Shown here: in pieces, positions 1 to 6,005 of the stretch | How the letters are laid out: every line of letters starts with the position of its first letter | Position numbering within the stretch: the stretch's first letter is position 1 | From: Solobacterium sp. UBA3691 | Lineage (GTDB): Bacteria; Bacillota_I; Bacilli_A; Erysipelotrichales; Erysipelotrichaceae | NCBI GenBank assembly: GCA_002372175.1 | Contig: DFIS01000045.1 | Span: 1 to 14,182 of the forward strand | Reading direction: 5' to 3' | Length of the DNA: 14,182 nt | Program-made: the position numbers and the translations under genes | The notes under the pieces: model-generated | Seen by the model: only the letters and a program-made list of their open reading frames with translations | Told to the model about the DNA's origin: nothing | Database searches by the model: none

Positions 1-2
1 CG

Positions 3-125
3 ATGATCGATATTGATACTGTGATAGCGATTATAACTCTTGCAGTTACTGCCATAGGCTTAGGCCTGCAGATCGCATCCTATATTAACGCATCGAAAAA
101 CGACCGCCCTACTTCGCAAAAGTAA
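3..125 (+). CDS. Small hydrophobic peptide, putative holin-like type I toxin
   Basis: A 40-residue ORF begins with ATG at 3 and ends with TAA at 123-125; it is too short for routine gene callers. One hydrophobic segment (about residues 6-29, beginning TVIAIITLAVTAIGLGL) is followed by a short polar tail, ASKNDRPTSQK. This layout resembles the holin-like toxins (Hol-Tox) and other membrane-acting type I toxins of Firmicutes, which depolarise the membrane when overproduced. The last codons form the left arm of a hairpin completed just after the stop, and a strong opposing -10 element lies about 60 bases downstream, as expected for an antisense-controlled toxin. The ribosome binding site would fall outside the window, so the start cannot be checked and the ORF might begin earlier. 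Coding status is inferred from composition and context; it could also be an unrelated small membrane protein. Confidence 0.6.
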   Translation: MIDIDTVIAIITLAVTAIGLGLQIASYINASKNDRPTSQK

Positions 126-133
126 CGGTCGTT
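96..133 (-). terminator. Hairpin overlapping the toxin stop codon, T-tract on the minus strand
   Basis: Perfect 8-bp arms AACGACCG (99-106) and CGGTCGTT (126-133) enclose a 19-base loop. On the minus strand the stem is followed directly by a run of T (plus-strand A at 96-100), so it is a good intrinsic terminator for a leftward RNA. On the plus strand it lacks a T-run. The left arm encodes part of the toxin's polar tail. Confidence 0.6.
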
Positions 134-149
134 AATCGACAAAATTTGT

Positions 150-175
150 GAGGACAGCCGTCACCGGTGACCCTC
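150..175 (+). terminator. Imperfect hairpin with central palindrome, possible toxin mRNA end
   Basis: GAGG (150-153) and CCTC (172-175) can pair around an interrupted stem that contains the perfect 12-base palindrome GTCACCGGTGAC (160-171). On the plus strand it is followed by TTTACATGTTT, so it could end the toxin transcript. On the minus strand it would form the 5' hairpin of the antisense RNA. The T-tract is weak. Confidence 0.35.
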
Positions 176-186
176 TTTACATGTTT

Positions 187-195
187 ATTATATCA
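187..195 (-). promoter_or_regulatory. Extended -10 promoter for the antisense RNA
   Basis: The minus strand reads TGATATAAT: a perfect TATAAT (187-192) preceded by TG at the extended -10 position (194-195). No good -35 hexamer is found 16-18 bases upstream, which extended -10 promoters can tolerate. It points leftward at the toxin locus, away from any other gene. Confidence 0.5.
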
Positions 196-227
196 TATCC
201 TGTTCCCGGATATCGTCTGTATGCGGT

Positions 228-977
228 TTACAATTTTCTGATCTCATCCGCAAATCTCTCCGGATAAAAGGTTGCCAGATCTCCGTGATCCGTACCGCTG
301 AATTCACTGAATACCGTATCCGGCACATACTTCTTCATATAGCGGATATCCCAGTCTCTGGCTTTCCTCTCCTTATGTGCATACCAGTAATGCATGACAC
401 CGTCAAATTTCATCGGTTCCTTCGGCATCCGGTAGTTATTGCAGGAATCAAATGTGTTCCAGAGCGTGCGGTAACTGCAGTGCTTCATTACTTTTGCGAC
501 ATACGCAAGATCTTCCTCGCTGTAGTCTGTTGAGCTGAATGCCCTGGCCATCAGCTTCTCTCCGCCCAGTTTGCCGAATGCCATCAGCGCAAAGTCACGC
601 AGTGCGATCACCCTTGTCAGAAGCCACGGCAGCTGATACGGTGTAATGCCTCCGTCCATGATATAGTGCGATACATTCAGCTTTCTGTCTGCCGCCATAC
701 GCAGGACGATACTGCCGCCCATCGAGCACCCATAGACCGCATGGATCCTTGTGATACTGCGCTTCAGGATCTCTGTTTCAAGATCCTCTGCGATCTCCTC
801 GATGGATGTGAACTCGGAATGATCTTCCAGGTCATAACCGGGCAGAACCGGTACCAGCACATGATAATCCTTCTCAAGCAGAGGTATGACATATTCAAAA
901 TAATCCCAGGATACCAGTGAGGGATGGATCAGGATCACTGCTTCCTTCTCTTTCTCACCATATTCATGAATCTTCAT
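228..977 (-). CDS. Alpha/beta hydrolase
   Basis: A 249-residue single-domain alpha/beta-hydrolase-fold enzyme of unknown substrate, presumably cytoplasmic since no signal peptide is seen. The nucleophile elbow is G-C-S-M-G-G with Ser85. HPS near residues 18-20 fits the oxyanion-hole loop after the first core strand, and His231 in TDHGD near the C-terminus is the candidate catalytic histidine. The reading frame is open 24 codons further upstream (to 1049), but I chose ATG at 975-977 because GAGGAAG (minus strand, 983-989) precedes it by 5 bases and the hydrolase fold begins there; the longer starts have no Shine-Dalgarno. It is divergent from the larger esterase-like gene at 1140. A TTGACA on the minus strand (1073-1078) may be a -35, but no convincing -10 follows. 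Substrate cannot be predicted. Confidence 0.88.
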   Translation of the reverse strand: MKIHEYGEKEKEAVILIHPSLVSWDYFEYVIPLLEKDYHVLVPVLPGYDLEDHSEFTSIEEIAEDLETEILKRSITRIHAVYGCSMGGSIVLRMAADRKLNVSHYIMDGGITPYQLPWLLTRVIALRDFALMAFGKLGGEKLMARAFSSTDYSEEDLAYVAKVMKHCSYRTLWNTFDSCNNYRMPKEPMKFDGVMHYWYAHKERKARDWDIRYMKKYVPDTVFSEFSGTDHGDLATFYPERFADEIRKL

Positions 978-1139
978 TGTTTCTTCCTCATATGAGTTAC
1001 TGCTCATATATACGATAGCACAGTCCTTCCTGTACAGAGTTTCTAACATATTCGTCCCGGTATATCTCTGCTTGTCAATTTCTGATGATTTATGAGATGA
1101 TTTTTCCAGTTAGTTGATCCGTTTGGATCCGGAGGTTAT

Positions 1140-2738
1140 ATGTCAGTTACGATCAAGGTCAGTCCTAAGTTTAAGGAAGAACTCAACGGCAGGATCCTCT
1201 TCTTCGTGGACCATCCGAAGAAAGCACCGGAAGATCCCGAAGAACCGTTTGAACCCGATCTTTACAAGCGCGGCGGTTTCGGTATGAGCGGCTGTCCCGT
1301 CTTCGGTCTTACTGTGTACGGTATTACCGGCGGTGATGAGATCTGCCTCGATGAGAATGCCGAAAGTATATTCGGTTCTCCGTTCCCGTTTGCGGATATT
1401 CCTCATGAGAAGCTGGAAGTACAGGCTTTCTTCATCCGTTATCACAAGTTTAAAAGAAAAGACGGTCATGAGATCTGGGGCATGCAGGATTACGGAGGAG
1501 GCGGTCATTACGCACGCAATCCGTTCAATCTGTACTCAAAAGTCAAGAAGGTCAATTACGGCAAGAGTGATGTGAAGCTGATCCTTGATCAGATGATCGA
1601 ACCGGAGTATGAGCTTAAGGAAGGCGAAGTCTACCAGCAGGGTAACTATGAAGACCATGGTCTTGTACGTTACTTCAAGATGAAGAGTGAACTGCTCTCC
1701 GATTTCTGGGGAGAAGATATCTACCTTGGCGCTAATATTCTGTTACCCGCAAACTATGATCCGAAGAAGAAATATCCGATGATCCTCTGTCAGGGACATT
1801 TCCCGGGTGCTACGGCTCCGTTCCGTTATGATGTTGAACTGCGTGAACGTGAACAGGGTCTCACCGAGTACTGGAATTCAGGCAAGGCACCGGAGGTGAT
1901 CTGTGTCAACTTCCGTCATGCGAACATGTTCTATGATGATTCATACATGGTGAACTCTGCCAACCTCGGCCCTTACGGAGATGCGTTTGTGACAGAGCTG
2001 GTACCGGCGATCGAAGCGAAGTACGGCGGTCTTGGCAAGCCGGAAGGTCGCATCCTTGTCGGCGGTTCCACCGGCGGCTGGATCTCCGCAGCTCTGCAGT
2101 TATTCTACCCGGATTTCTTCGGCGGTACATGGCCCGGCTTTGCGGACAGTCTGAGCTTCCATACCCACCAGCTGATCGATCTGTACGAGGACGAGAATGC
2201 CTATGAGATCAAAAAGGAATGGCGCTCGATCCCCCGTCCCGGTGCCCGTGATATCCGCGGTAATATCATGTGGACCTACAAGGAAGAGAATTACTACGAA
2301 CTGGCGATCGGCGGTGATCTTGCCCGCGGTATGGGTCAGTTCGGCATATACAACGCCGTATTCTCACCCTGCGGTGAAGATGGTCTGCCCCTTGAGGTAT
2401 ATAACACCCTGACCGGTGAGATAAACAAGGATGTCGTACAGTACTGGAGCGAGCACTACGATCTTACTGAATATATCGAAAGAAATCACGAGTGGCTGAT
2501 CCCGAAGATCCGCGGCAAGTTCCATCTGCGGGGCGGAGACATGGATAACTTCTATCTGAACCTCGGTCACTATGCGATTGGAGAAGTACTGGAAAAGTAT
2601 GAAGCCGGAGGTTATGCGGTAACCTTCCCGAGAGTCGGTCATGACGGTAATATCACGATCATTGATATGCTGGAAGAGATGCGTGAATACCTGAAAACAA
2701 CAACGAAGAAGAAAAGAACCGCAAAGAAAGCCAAATAA
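1140..2738 (+). CDS. Putative esterase, alpha/beta hydrolase fold (two-domain)
   Basis: A 532-residue protein. Roughly residues 1-190 form a beta-rich N-terminal region, and residues 195-520 an alpha/beta-hydrolase domain of the putative-esterase (esterase D-like) kind. The nucleophile elbow is G-G-S-T-G-G with Ser310. A tryptophan/glycine-rich stretch follows (GTWPGF near 329-334), and His501 in RVGHDG is the likely catalytic histidine. There is no signal peptide, so it probably acts in the cytoplasm. The C-terminus is a very basic tail (KKKRTAKKAK), unlike the rest of the protein. Start: ATG at 1140 follows GGAGG (1131-1135) by 4 bases. Just upstream, GATCC/GGATC arms (1116-1120, 1125-1129) could form a small hairpin touching the ribosome binding site. 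The gene is single, ended by a strong terminator. The substrate is unknown. Confidence 0.85.
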   Translation: MSVTIKVSPKFKEELNGRILFFVDHPKKAPEDPEEPFEPDLYKRGGFGMSGCPVFGLTVYGITGGDEICLDENAESIFGSPFPFADIPHEKLEVQAFFIRYHKFKRKDGHEIWGMQDYGGGGHYARNPFNLYSKVKKVNYGKSDVKLILDQMIEPEYELKEGEVYQQGNYEDHGLVRYFKMKSELLSDFWGEDIYLGANILLPANYDPKKKYPMILCQGHFPGATAPFRYDVELREREQGLTEYWNSGKAPEVICVNFRHANMFYDDSYMVNSANLGPYGDAFVTELVPAIEAKYGGLGKPEGRILVGGSTGGWISAALQLFYPDFFGGTWPGFADSLSFHTHQLIDLYEDENAYEIKKEWRSIPRPGARDIRGNIMWTYKEENYYELAIGGDLARGMGQFGIYNAVFSPCGEDGLPLEVYNTLTGEINKDVVQYWSEHYDLTEYIERNHEWLIPKIRGKFHLRGGDMDNFYLNLGHYAIGEVLEKYEAGGYAVTFPRVGHDGNITIIDMLEEMREYLKTTTKKKRTAKKAK

Positions 2739-2741
2739 GAG

Positions 2742-2773
2742 AAAGCGTTCGGTTACAGCCGGACGCTTTTATA
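2742..2773. terminator. Terminator between convergent genes
   Basis: Arms AAAGCGTTCGG (2742-2752) and CCGGACGCTTT (2759-2769) pair over 11 bp with one G-U, around a 6-base loop. On the plus strand TTTTATAT follows, giving a good intrinsic terminator for the esterase gene. The stem abuts the stop codon of the convergent kinase-like gene and may also stop that transcript, although its T-tract in that direction is poor. Confidence 0.8.
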
Positions 2774-3494
2774 TATTCATCACCAGCAATACGATCAGGA
2801 TCGCAAGAGGCACTGTCACTGTATCGTACTCCCCGGGAGAAAACAGTTCGCACAATGCCCCGCAGAGTGCAGCCGGTATGATCCTGAGCAGAAGAATGCC
2901 AAACCGTTCATGTCCGTACATGCAGTAGAATATAAGACCTGTACAGAGACTCATCAGAAACATCGCACAGGTGCCTTCCCAGGACTTCTTCCCGTCGGTA
3001 TGCCTGAGGTGTACCTTATGTCTGCCAAAGGGAATACCGGTCAGGGCAGCTGCCGCATCCCCTGTCCCCCACATCAGCACTGAGGCTGCCGCTGCATCAG
3101 GCCGGTCAAAGACACCCCAGGCAAGCGCTGTCACAAACGCAAACATGAAGAACAGAAACAGAAGACTGCGGCGAATCTCACCGGGTCTTTTTTCGACAAA
3201 CAGCGTACTGTACTGCGGATATCTCTCCGCATAATACAGGATCGGATAGATCACCAGAGCGATCATCACCGACACAAGCGAAACCGCCTGCCAGCTGCGG
3301 GCAGCCGAGATCATGATCGTCACACATGTAAAAGCCACCAGATGCAGACACTTGCGGAACACATACTGCGGAATATGCGTCAGGCCTCTGATCAGCAGAA
3401 GGATGATCACACAGGGAATGATATACAGCAAAAATACCTGCAGGCAATGCAGGATATCAGCAGTAATTCCGGGATAAAACAGAGGTTCGTTCAT
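2769..3494 (-). CDS. Phytol/dolichol kinase-type CTP-dependent membrane protein
   Basis: A 241-residue polytopic membrane protein with the hallmarks of the SEC59/VTE5 (dolichol kinase, phytol kinase) branch of the cytidylyltransferase-like superfamily. Visible motifs are RKxxH (Arg47, Lys48, His51), GTGDAAAALTG (143-153), FGRHK (156-160), DGKKSWEG (167-174) and a late acidic E-Y-D-T-V-T-V-P segment (222-229). Characterised members phosphorylate isoprenoid alcohols with CTP. The substrate here is unknown, and a polyprenol or other lipid alcohol is only a guess. Hydrophobic segments lie near 14-37, 52-65, 68-88, 108-128, 174-192, 197-215 and 227-240. The frame stays open to a GTG at 3605, but I prefer ATG at 3492-3494, directly before the first membrane segment. 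No Shine-Dalgarno supports either start. Convergent with the esterase gene and divergent from the DUF4139 gene. Confidence 0.82.
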   Translation of the reverse strand: MNEPLFYPGITADILHCLQVFLLYIIPCVIILLLIRGLTHIPQYVFRKCLHLVAFTCVTIMISAARSWQAVSLVSVMIALVIYPILYYAERYPQYSTLFVEKRPGEIRRSLLFLFFMFAFVTALAWGVFDRPDAAAASVLMWGTGDAAAALTGIPFGRHKVHLRHTDGKKSWEGTCAMFLMSLCTGLIFYCMYGHERFGILLLRIIPAALCGALCELFSPGEYDTVTVPLAILIVLLVMNI

Positions 3495-3510
3495 ATGTTT
3501 TACGGGATAT

Positions 3511-3519
3511 ATTTTAACA
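3511..3519 (-). promoter_or_regulatory. Extended -10 element upstream of the phytol-kinase-type gene
   Basis: The minus strand reads TGTTAAAAT: TAAAAT (plus 3511-3516) with TG one base upstream (3518-3519). No clear -35 is seen. Initiation about 7 bases downstream would leave a leader of roughly 10 bases before ATG at 3494, with no Shine-Dalgarno. Confidence 0.4.
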
Positions 3520-3670
3520 AAATCACCGTATACTGTGCACTGCTGTTTCCGTGCAGAATCCCGTTTATACTCACAAAACAGGCAGTCATACCATGAGTTA
3601 TGCACATATGTATGCCGCGTGACATCCGCATAAGACAGGTACGATTCCCTGCAGAAACAGCAGAGAGATT

Positions 3671-3679
3671 TGTTACAAT
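3671..3679 (+). promoter_or_regulatory. Extended -10 promoter of the DUF4139 gene
   Basis: TGTTACAAT combines the extended TG (3671-3672) with -10 TACAAT (3674-3679). No good -35 is seen. An in-frame ATG at 3680 touches this -10, so it cannot be the start if this promoter is used; that supports the ATG at 3701. Confidence 0.5.
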
Positions 3680-3700
3680 ATGGGTAACGGAGGCATGGAT

Positions 3701-5290
3701 ATGAAAAAGATCATTACTTCTATTGCTTCGGTGCAGATCACCCGCAGCGGTGCCGATATGGTGCGCACAGGAACTGCCGAACTGACCGAAGGACTGAATC
3801 ATGTATATATCTGCGGACTGACCGAAACAGCCGATACGGATACAGCCAGGCTGAACTTTCCTGCCGGTGTATCCCTGCAGGATCTTCGCTTTGCCAATGA
3901 ACAGGACGATGACGAAGAGCACGAATCCGACCGCATCCGGAATACGATCAATGCCCTGAAGGAAGAGATCGCTGTCTGTGAACTGCAGAAGGAGATGTGG
4001 AAGACAAACGGTGACTTCAGTTCCCGCACACAGGCTGTAACAGCCGAGATCGAGGCATATATCACAGCCCTTGCCGGACGCATGCAGGAGCTGCAGCAGA
4101 AGATCACCTCTCTGAACGAAGAGATCAAGGCAAAGGAAAAAGAACTGAAGGAAGCCGTCAAGGCAGAAGCCAGACCCCTTGTCTGTGCAGATCTTGTTGC
4201 AGAGAAGAACGGAACATATCCGTTTGAGTTATGTGTGCACGAAAACAGTGCCGGATGGTATCCCGTCTATGAGATCCATACGGATGCCGAAAAGACCATG
4301 ACCGTCAAGCTGAGAGCCAGGATCCACCAGAATACCGAAGATGACTGGGAGAACACCAAGGTATCCCTGCTGACCGGCAATCCGGCAAGATCCGGCAGTC
4401 TGCCAAAGCTGGATCCGACATACCTGAGCATACGCACCGAGACCAGGCCTAATACTTCGGCCCGCATGAGCGGAATGGGGATGATGAAAGCCATGGCTGC
4501 TCCGATGGATTATGAAGAAGAGGCAACTCTTGAAGATACAGCTGCCCTGCCGATCATGAACAGACTGGAGATGAAGAGTGCAGATATTTCCGAAGAAGCT
4601 GTCATGACAGTATATAACCTGCCCGCAGCCAAGACGATTCCTTCCGGCGGTGAAGGCATCATGGCAGACCTGCGCAGTTTTGATCTGCCTGCGGAATTCA
4701 AGCTGATTGCCGTACCGATGAAGGATATCAATGCGTTCCTGAAAGCAGATGTCGATATCTCCGCCCTGCCGACCGTGATCACCGGTGAAGCCAAGGTCTA
4801 CCTGAACGGGATCTTTACCGGCAATGTCTACCTTGACGGCAAGATGACCGAGACCAAGTTTGAGATCCCTCTCGGAAGAGAAGAAAGCATCCAGCTCAGC
4901 CGCACACAGAAGAAAGCCAAGGCATCCTCTGCCCTGCTGAAGAACCAGAAGAGCACAGAGTATGACTATGAGATCCGTATTGCCAACACCAAGGATACAC
5001 CTGTCGAACTTACCGTCACTGACCGTATCCCGGTATCCCAGGACAAGACGATCATTGTTGAGACCCTGCAGACAGACCAGGCAGACATCAACGAAGAAAC
5101 AGGTATCATGACCTGGAATCTTAAACTCAACGCCAAGGAGACAAAGACTCTGCACAACAGCTATCGTGTCTCCCTGCCGAAGGACAAGCAGCTGACCGAG
5201 CGCACGGTATCCGGCAATACAATCTGTCCGGAATGCGGTTCCCGGGTATACGGCAGATACTGTCCGGAGTGCGGACGCGCCATGTACTAA
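3701..5290 (+). CDS. DUF4139/MuiA-like protein with C-terminal zinc ribbon
   Basis: A 529-residue protein of the DUF4139 (mucoidy inhibitor MuiA-related) type. Residues 1-60 form the DUF4140-like N-terminal beta domain (SVQITRSGADMVRTGTAEL, then a short GL..T..D segment). Residues 70-150 are a long charged coiled coil, and about 160-500 the beta-rich DUF4139 region. The last 20 residues add CPECG (Cys509, Cys512) and CPECG (Cys521, Cys524), a four-cysteine zinc ribbon that is unusual for the family. A low-complexity stretch rich in Met and acidic residues lies near 255-275. No signal peptide or membrane segment is seen, so it is probably cytoplasmic, whereas many relatives are exported. Start: ATG at 3701 follows GGAGG (3689-3693) by 7 bases; in-frame ATGs at 3680 and 3695 lack a site. 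The molecular function of the family is unknown. Confidence 0.85.
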   Translation: MKKIITSIASVQITRSGADMVRTGTAELTEGLNHVYICGLTETADTDTARLNFPAGVSLQDLRFANEQDDDEEHESDRIRNTINALKEEIAVCELQKEMWKTNGDFSSRTQAVTAEIEAYITALAGRMQELQQKITSLNEEIKAKEKELKEAVKAEARPLVCADLVAEKNGTYPFELCVHENSAGWYPVYEIHTDAEKTMTVKLRARIHQNTEDDWENTKVSLLTGNPARSGSLPKLDPTYLSIRTETRPNTSARMSGMGMMKAMAAPMDYEEEATLEDTAALPIMNRLEMKSADISEEAVMTVYNLPAAKTIPSGGEGIMADLRSFDLPAEFKLIAVPMKDINAFLKADVDISALPTVITGEAKVYLNGIFTGNVYLDGKMTETKFEIPLGREESIQLSRTQKKAKASSALLKNQKSTEYDYEIRIANTKDTPVELTVTDRIPVSQDKTIIVETLQTDQADINEETGIMTWNLKLNAKETKTLHNSYRVSLPKDKQLTERTVSGNTICPECGSRVYGRYCPECGRAMY

Positions 5291-5312
5291 AATACACGGT
5301 CTCCCGTGTATT
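5291..5312. terminator. Bidirectional terminator between DUF4139 gene and yfbR
   Basis: Perfect 9-bp arms AATACACGG (5291-5299) and CCGTGTATT (5304-5312) enclose a 4-base loop. The hairpin begins right after the TAA of the DUF4139 gene and overlaps the TAA of yfbR. The minus-strand side is followed by TTTT, so it is stronger in the yfbR direction. Confidence 0.75.
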
Positions 5313-5901
5313 ACTTACCTAACAGTTCATCCAGTGTCTTACCGTAGGATGGCAGGAACTCATCCATGAAGTCATTGACTTCGGGAAGTGTTTCCGCCAT
5401 CTTTTTCAGTACCTCTTCCGTCGTACGCATGGCTGAGAAGAACTCACTGTTACCCGATACCTGTTCCTCAATGCACTTGATATATGCAGAGAGCTTGTCT
5501 GCCGCCTTGACATACGGTGTCAATACTGCATCCCCGTGCAGGATCGGTGCATAGGTATCCCGCAGATCTTCGGGAAGCTGTTCAAGCAGTGTATTCACAG
5601 CGATCTCTTCCACCTTCTGATACGCCTCACGGATCTCCTTACCGTAATATTTGACCGGTGTAGGCATATCCCCGGTTATGATCTCTGATGCATCATGGTA
5701 TAACGCGATCATCGCAGCTCTGTCCGCATCCAGATCTCTGTCATAACGCACATTGCCAATCGTACAAAGCACATGCGTAATCATCGCCACTTCCAGTGAA
5801 TGTTCAGACAGATTCTCCGTCCTGGCATTTCTCATCAAAGCCCAGCGGTTAATATACTTCATCCGTGATACCGTCGCAAAAAAGTGTGCGTTATTCCCCA
5901 T
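5311..5901 (-). CDS. yfbR: 5'-deoxynucleotidase YfbR (HD domain)
   Basis: A 196-residue HD-domain phosphohydrolase that closely follows E. coli YfbR (199 residues) over its whole length: HFF..SR.K.INRW.LMRN.RTEN.SEHS, then ALYHDASE..TGD.PTPVKY, then a KAADKLSAY segment. YfbR removes the 5'-phosphate from deoxyribonucleoside monophosphates and takes part in dNTP pool and thymidylate metabolism. Metal ligands are visible: His34, the His69-Asp70 pair, Glu73 nearby and Asp135. I chose ATG at 5899-5901 because GAAGAGG (minus strand, 5911-5917) lies 9 bases upstream and the N-terminus then matches E. coli. The in-frame ATG at 5907 would add two residues but leaves only 3 bases of spacing. It is a single gene with its own promoter and terminator, in the cytoplasm. 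Confidence 0.93.
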   Translation of the reverse strand: MGNNAHFFATVSRMKYINRWALMRNARTENLSEHSLEVAMITHVLCTIGNVRYDRDLDADRAAMIALYHDASEIITGDMPTPVKYYGKEIREAYQKVEEIAVNTLLEQLPEDLRDTYAPILHGDAVLTPYVKAADKLSAYIKCIEEQVSGNSEFFSAMRTTEEVLKKMAETLPEVNDFMDEFLPSYGKTLDELLGK

Positions 5902-5928
5902 GATCATCTACCTCTTCAAGTGTTCTTA

Positions 5929-5957
5929 ATTATACCTTCCGCACCTTCTGCAGACAA
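5929..5957 (-). promoter_or_regulatory. Promoter of yfbR
   Basis: On the minus strand TTGTCT (plus 5952-5957), a 17-base spacer and a perfect TATAAT (5929-5934). Initiation near 5922 gives a short leader containing the GAAGAGG ribosome binding site. It sits just downstream of the hydratase terminator, so yfbR is expected to be independent. Confidence 0.65.
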
Positions 5958-5965
5958 GTATACAT

Positions 5966-5995
5966 AAAGAAAAGCGGATCCCTTTCGGGACCCGC
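5966..5995 (-). terminator. Terminator of the aconitase-family gene
   Basis: Minus-strand arms GCGGGTCCC (plus 5987-5995) and GGGATCCGC (5974-5982) pair over 9 bp with one G-U around a GAAA tetraloop, followed by TTTTCTTT (plus 5966-5973). It lies 10 bases after the gene's stop codon. Confidence 0.85.
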
Positions 5996-6005
5996 CGATC
6001 AGACA

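Larger units (their letters stand above)
96..180 (-). ncRNA. Predicted antisense RNA (type I antitoxin) to the small toxin
   Basis: Reading leftward, an extended -10 (TGATATAAT, plus-strand 187-195) predicts initiation near 180. The RNA would run about 85 bases through the toxin's 3' untranslated region and last codons, and end at the hairpin with arms 126-133 and 99-106 followed by TTTTT. It would carry a 5' hairpin around the palindrome at 160-171 and the terminator hairpin. Both features are shared with the toxin transcript in complementary form, which suits pairing through loops as in TxpA/RatA-type systems. Ends are inferred from signals; no expression evidence is available. Confidence 0.45.

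Noticed and set aside
195..213. Hairpin ATATCC/GGATAT as terminator of the first hydrolase gene
   Set aside because: Only a 6-bp AT-rich stem with no T-run on the minus strand; it may be chance overlap with the antisense promoter.
978..1049. Longer N-terminus for the first hydrolase (start at 1049 or at the in-frame ATG at 1005-1007)
   Set aside because: Neither upstream start has a Shine-Dalgarno, and the extra residues precede the first strand of the fold; GAGGAAG marks the start at 977.
4229..5155. 308-codon minus-strand frame opposite the DUF4139 gene
   Set aside because: Its composition is typical of antisense shadow frames, there is no start signal, and it lies wholly within a well-supported gene.
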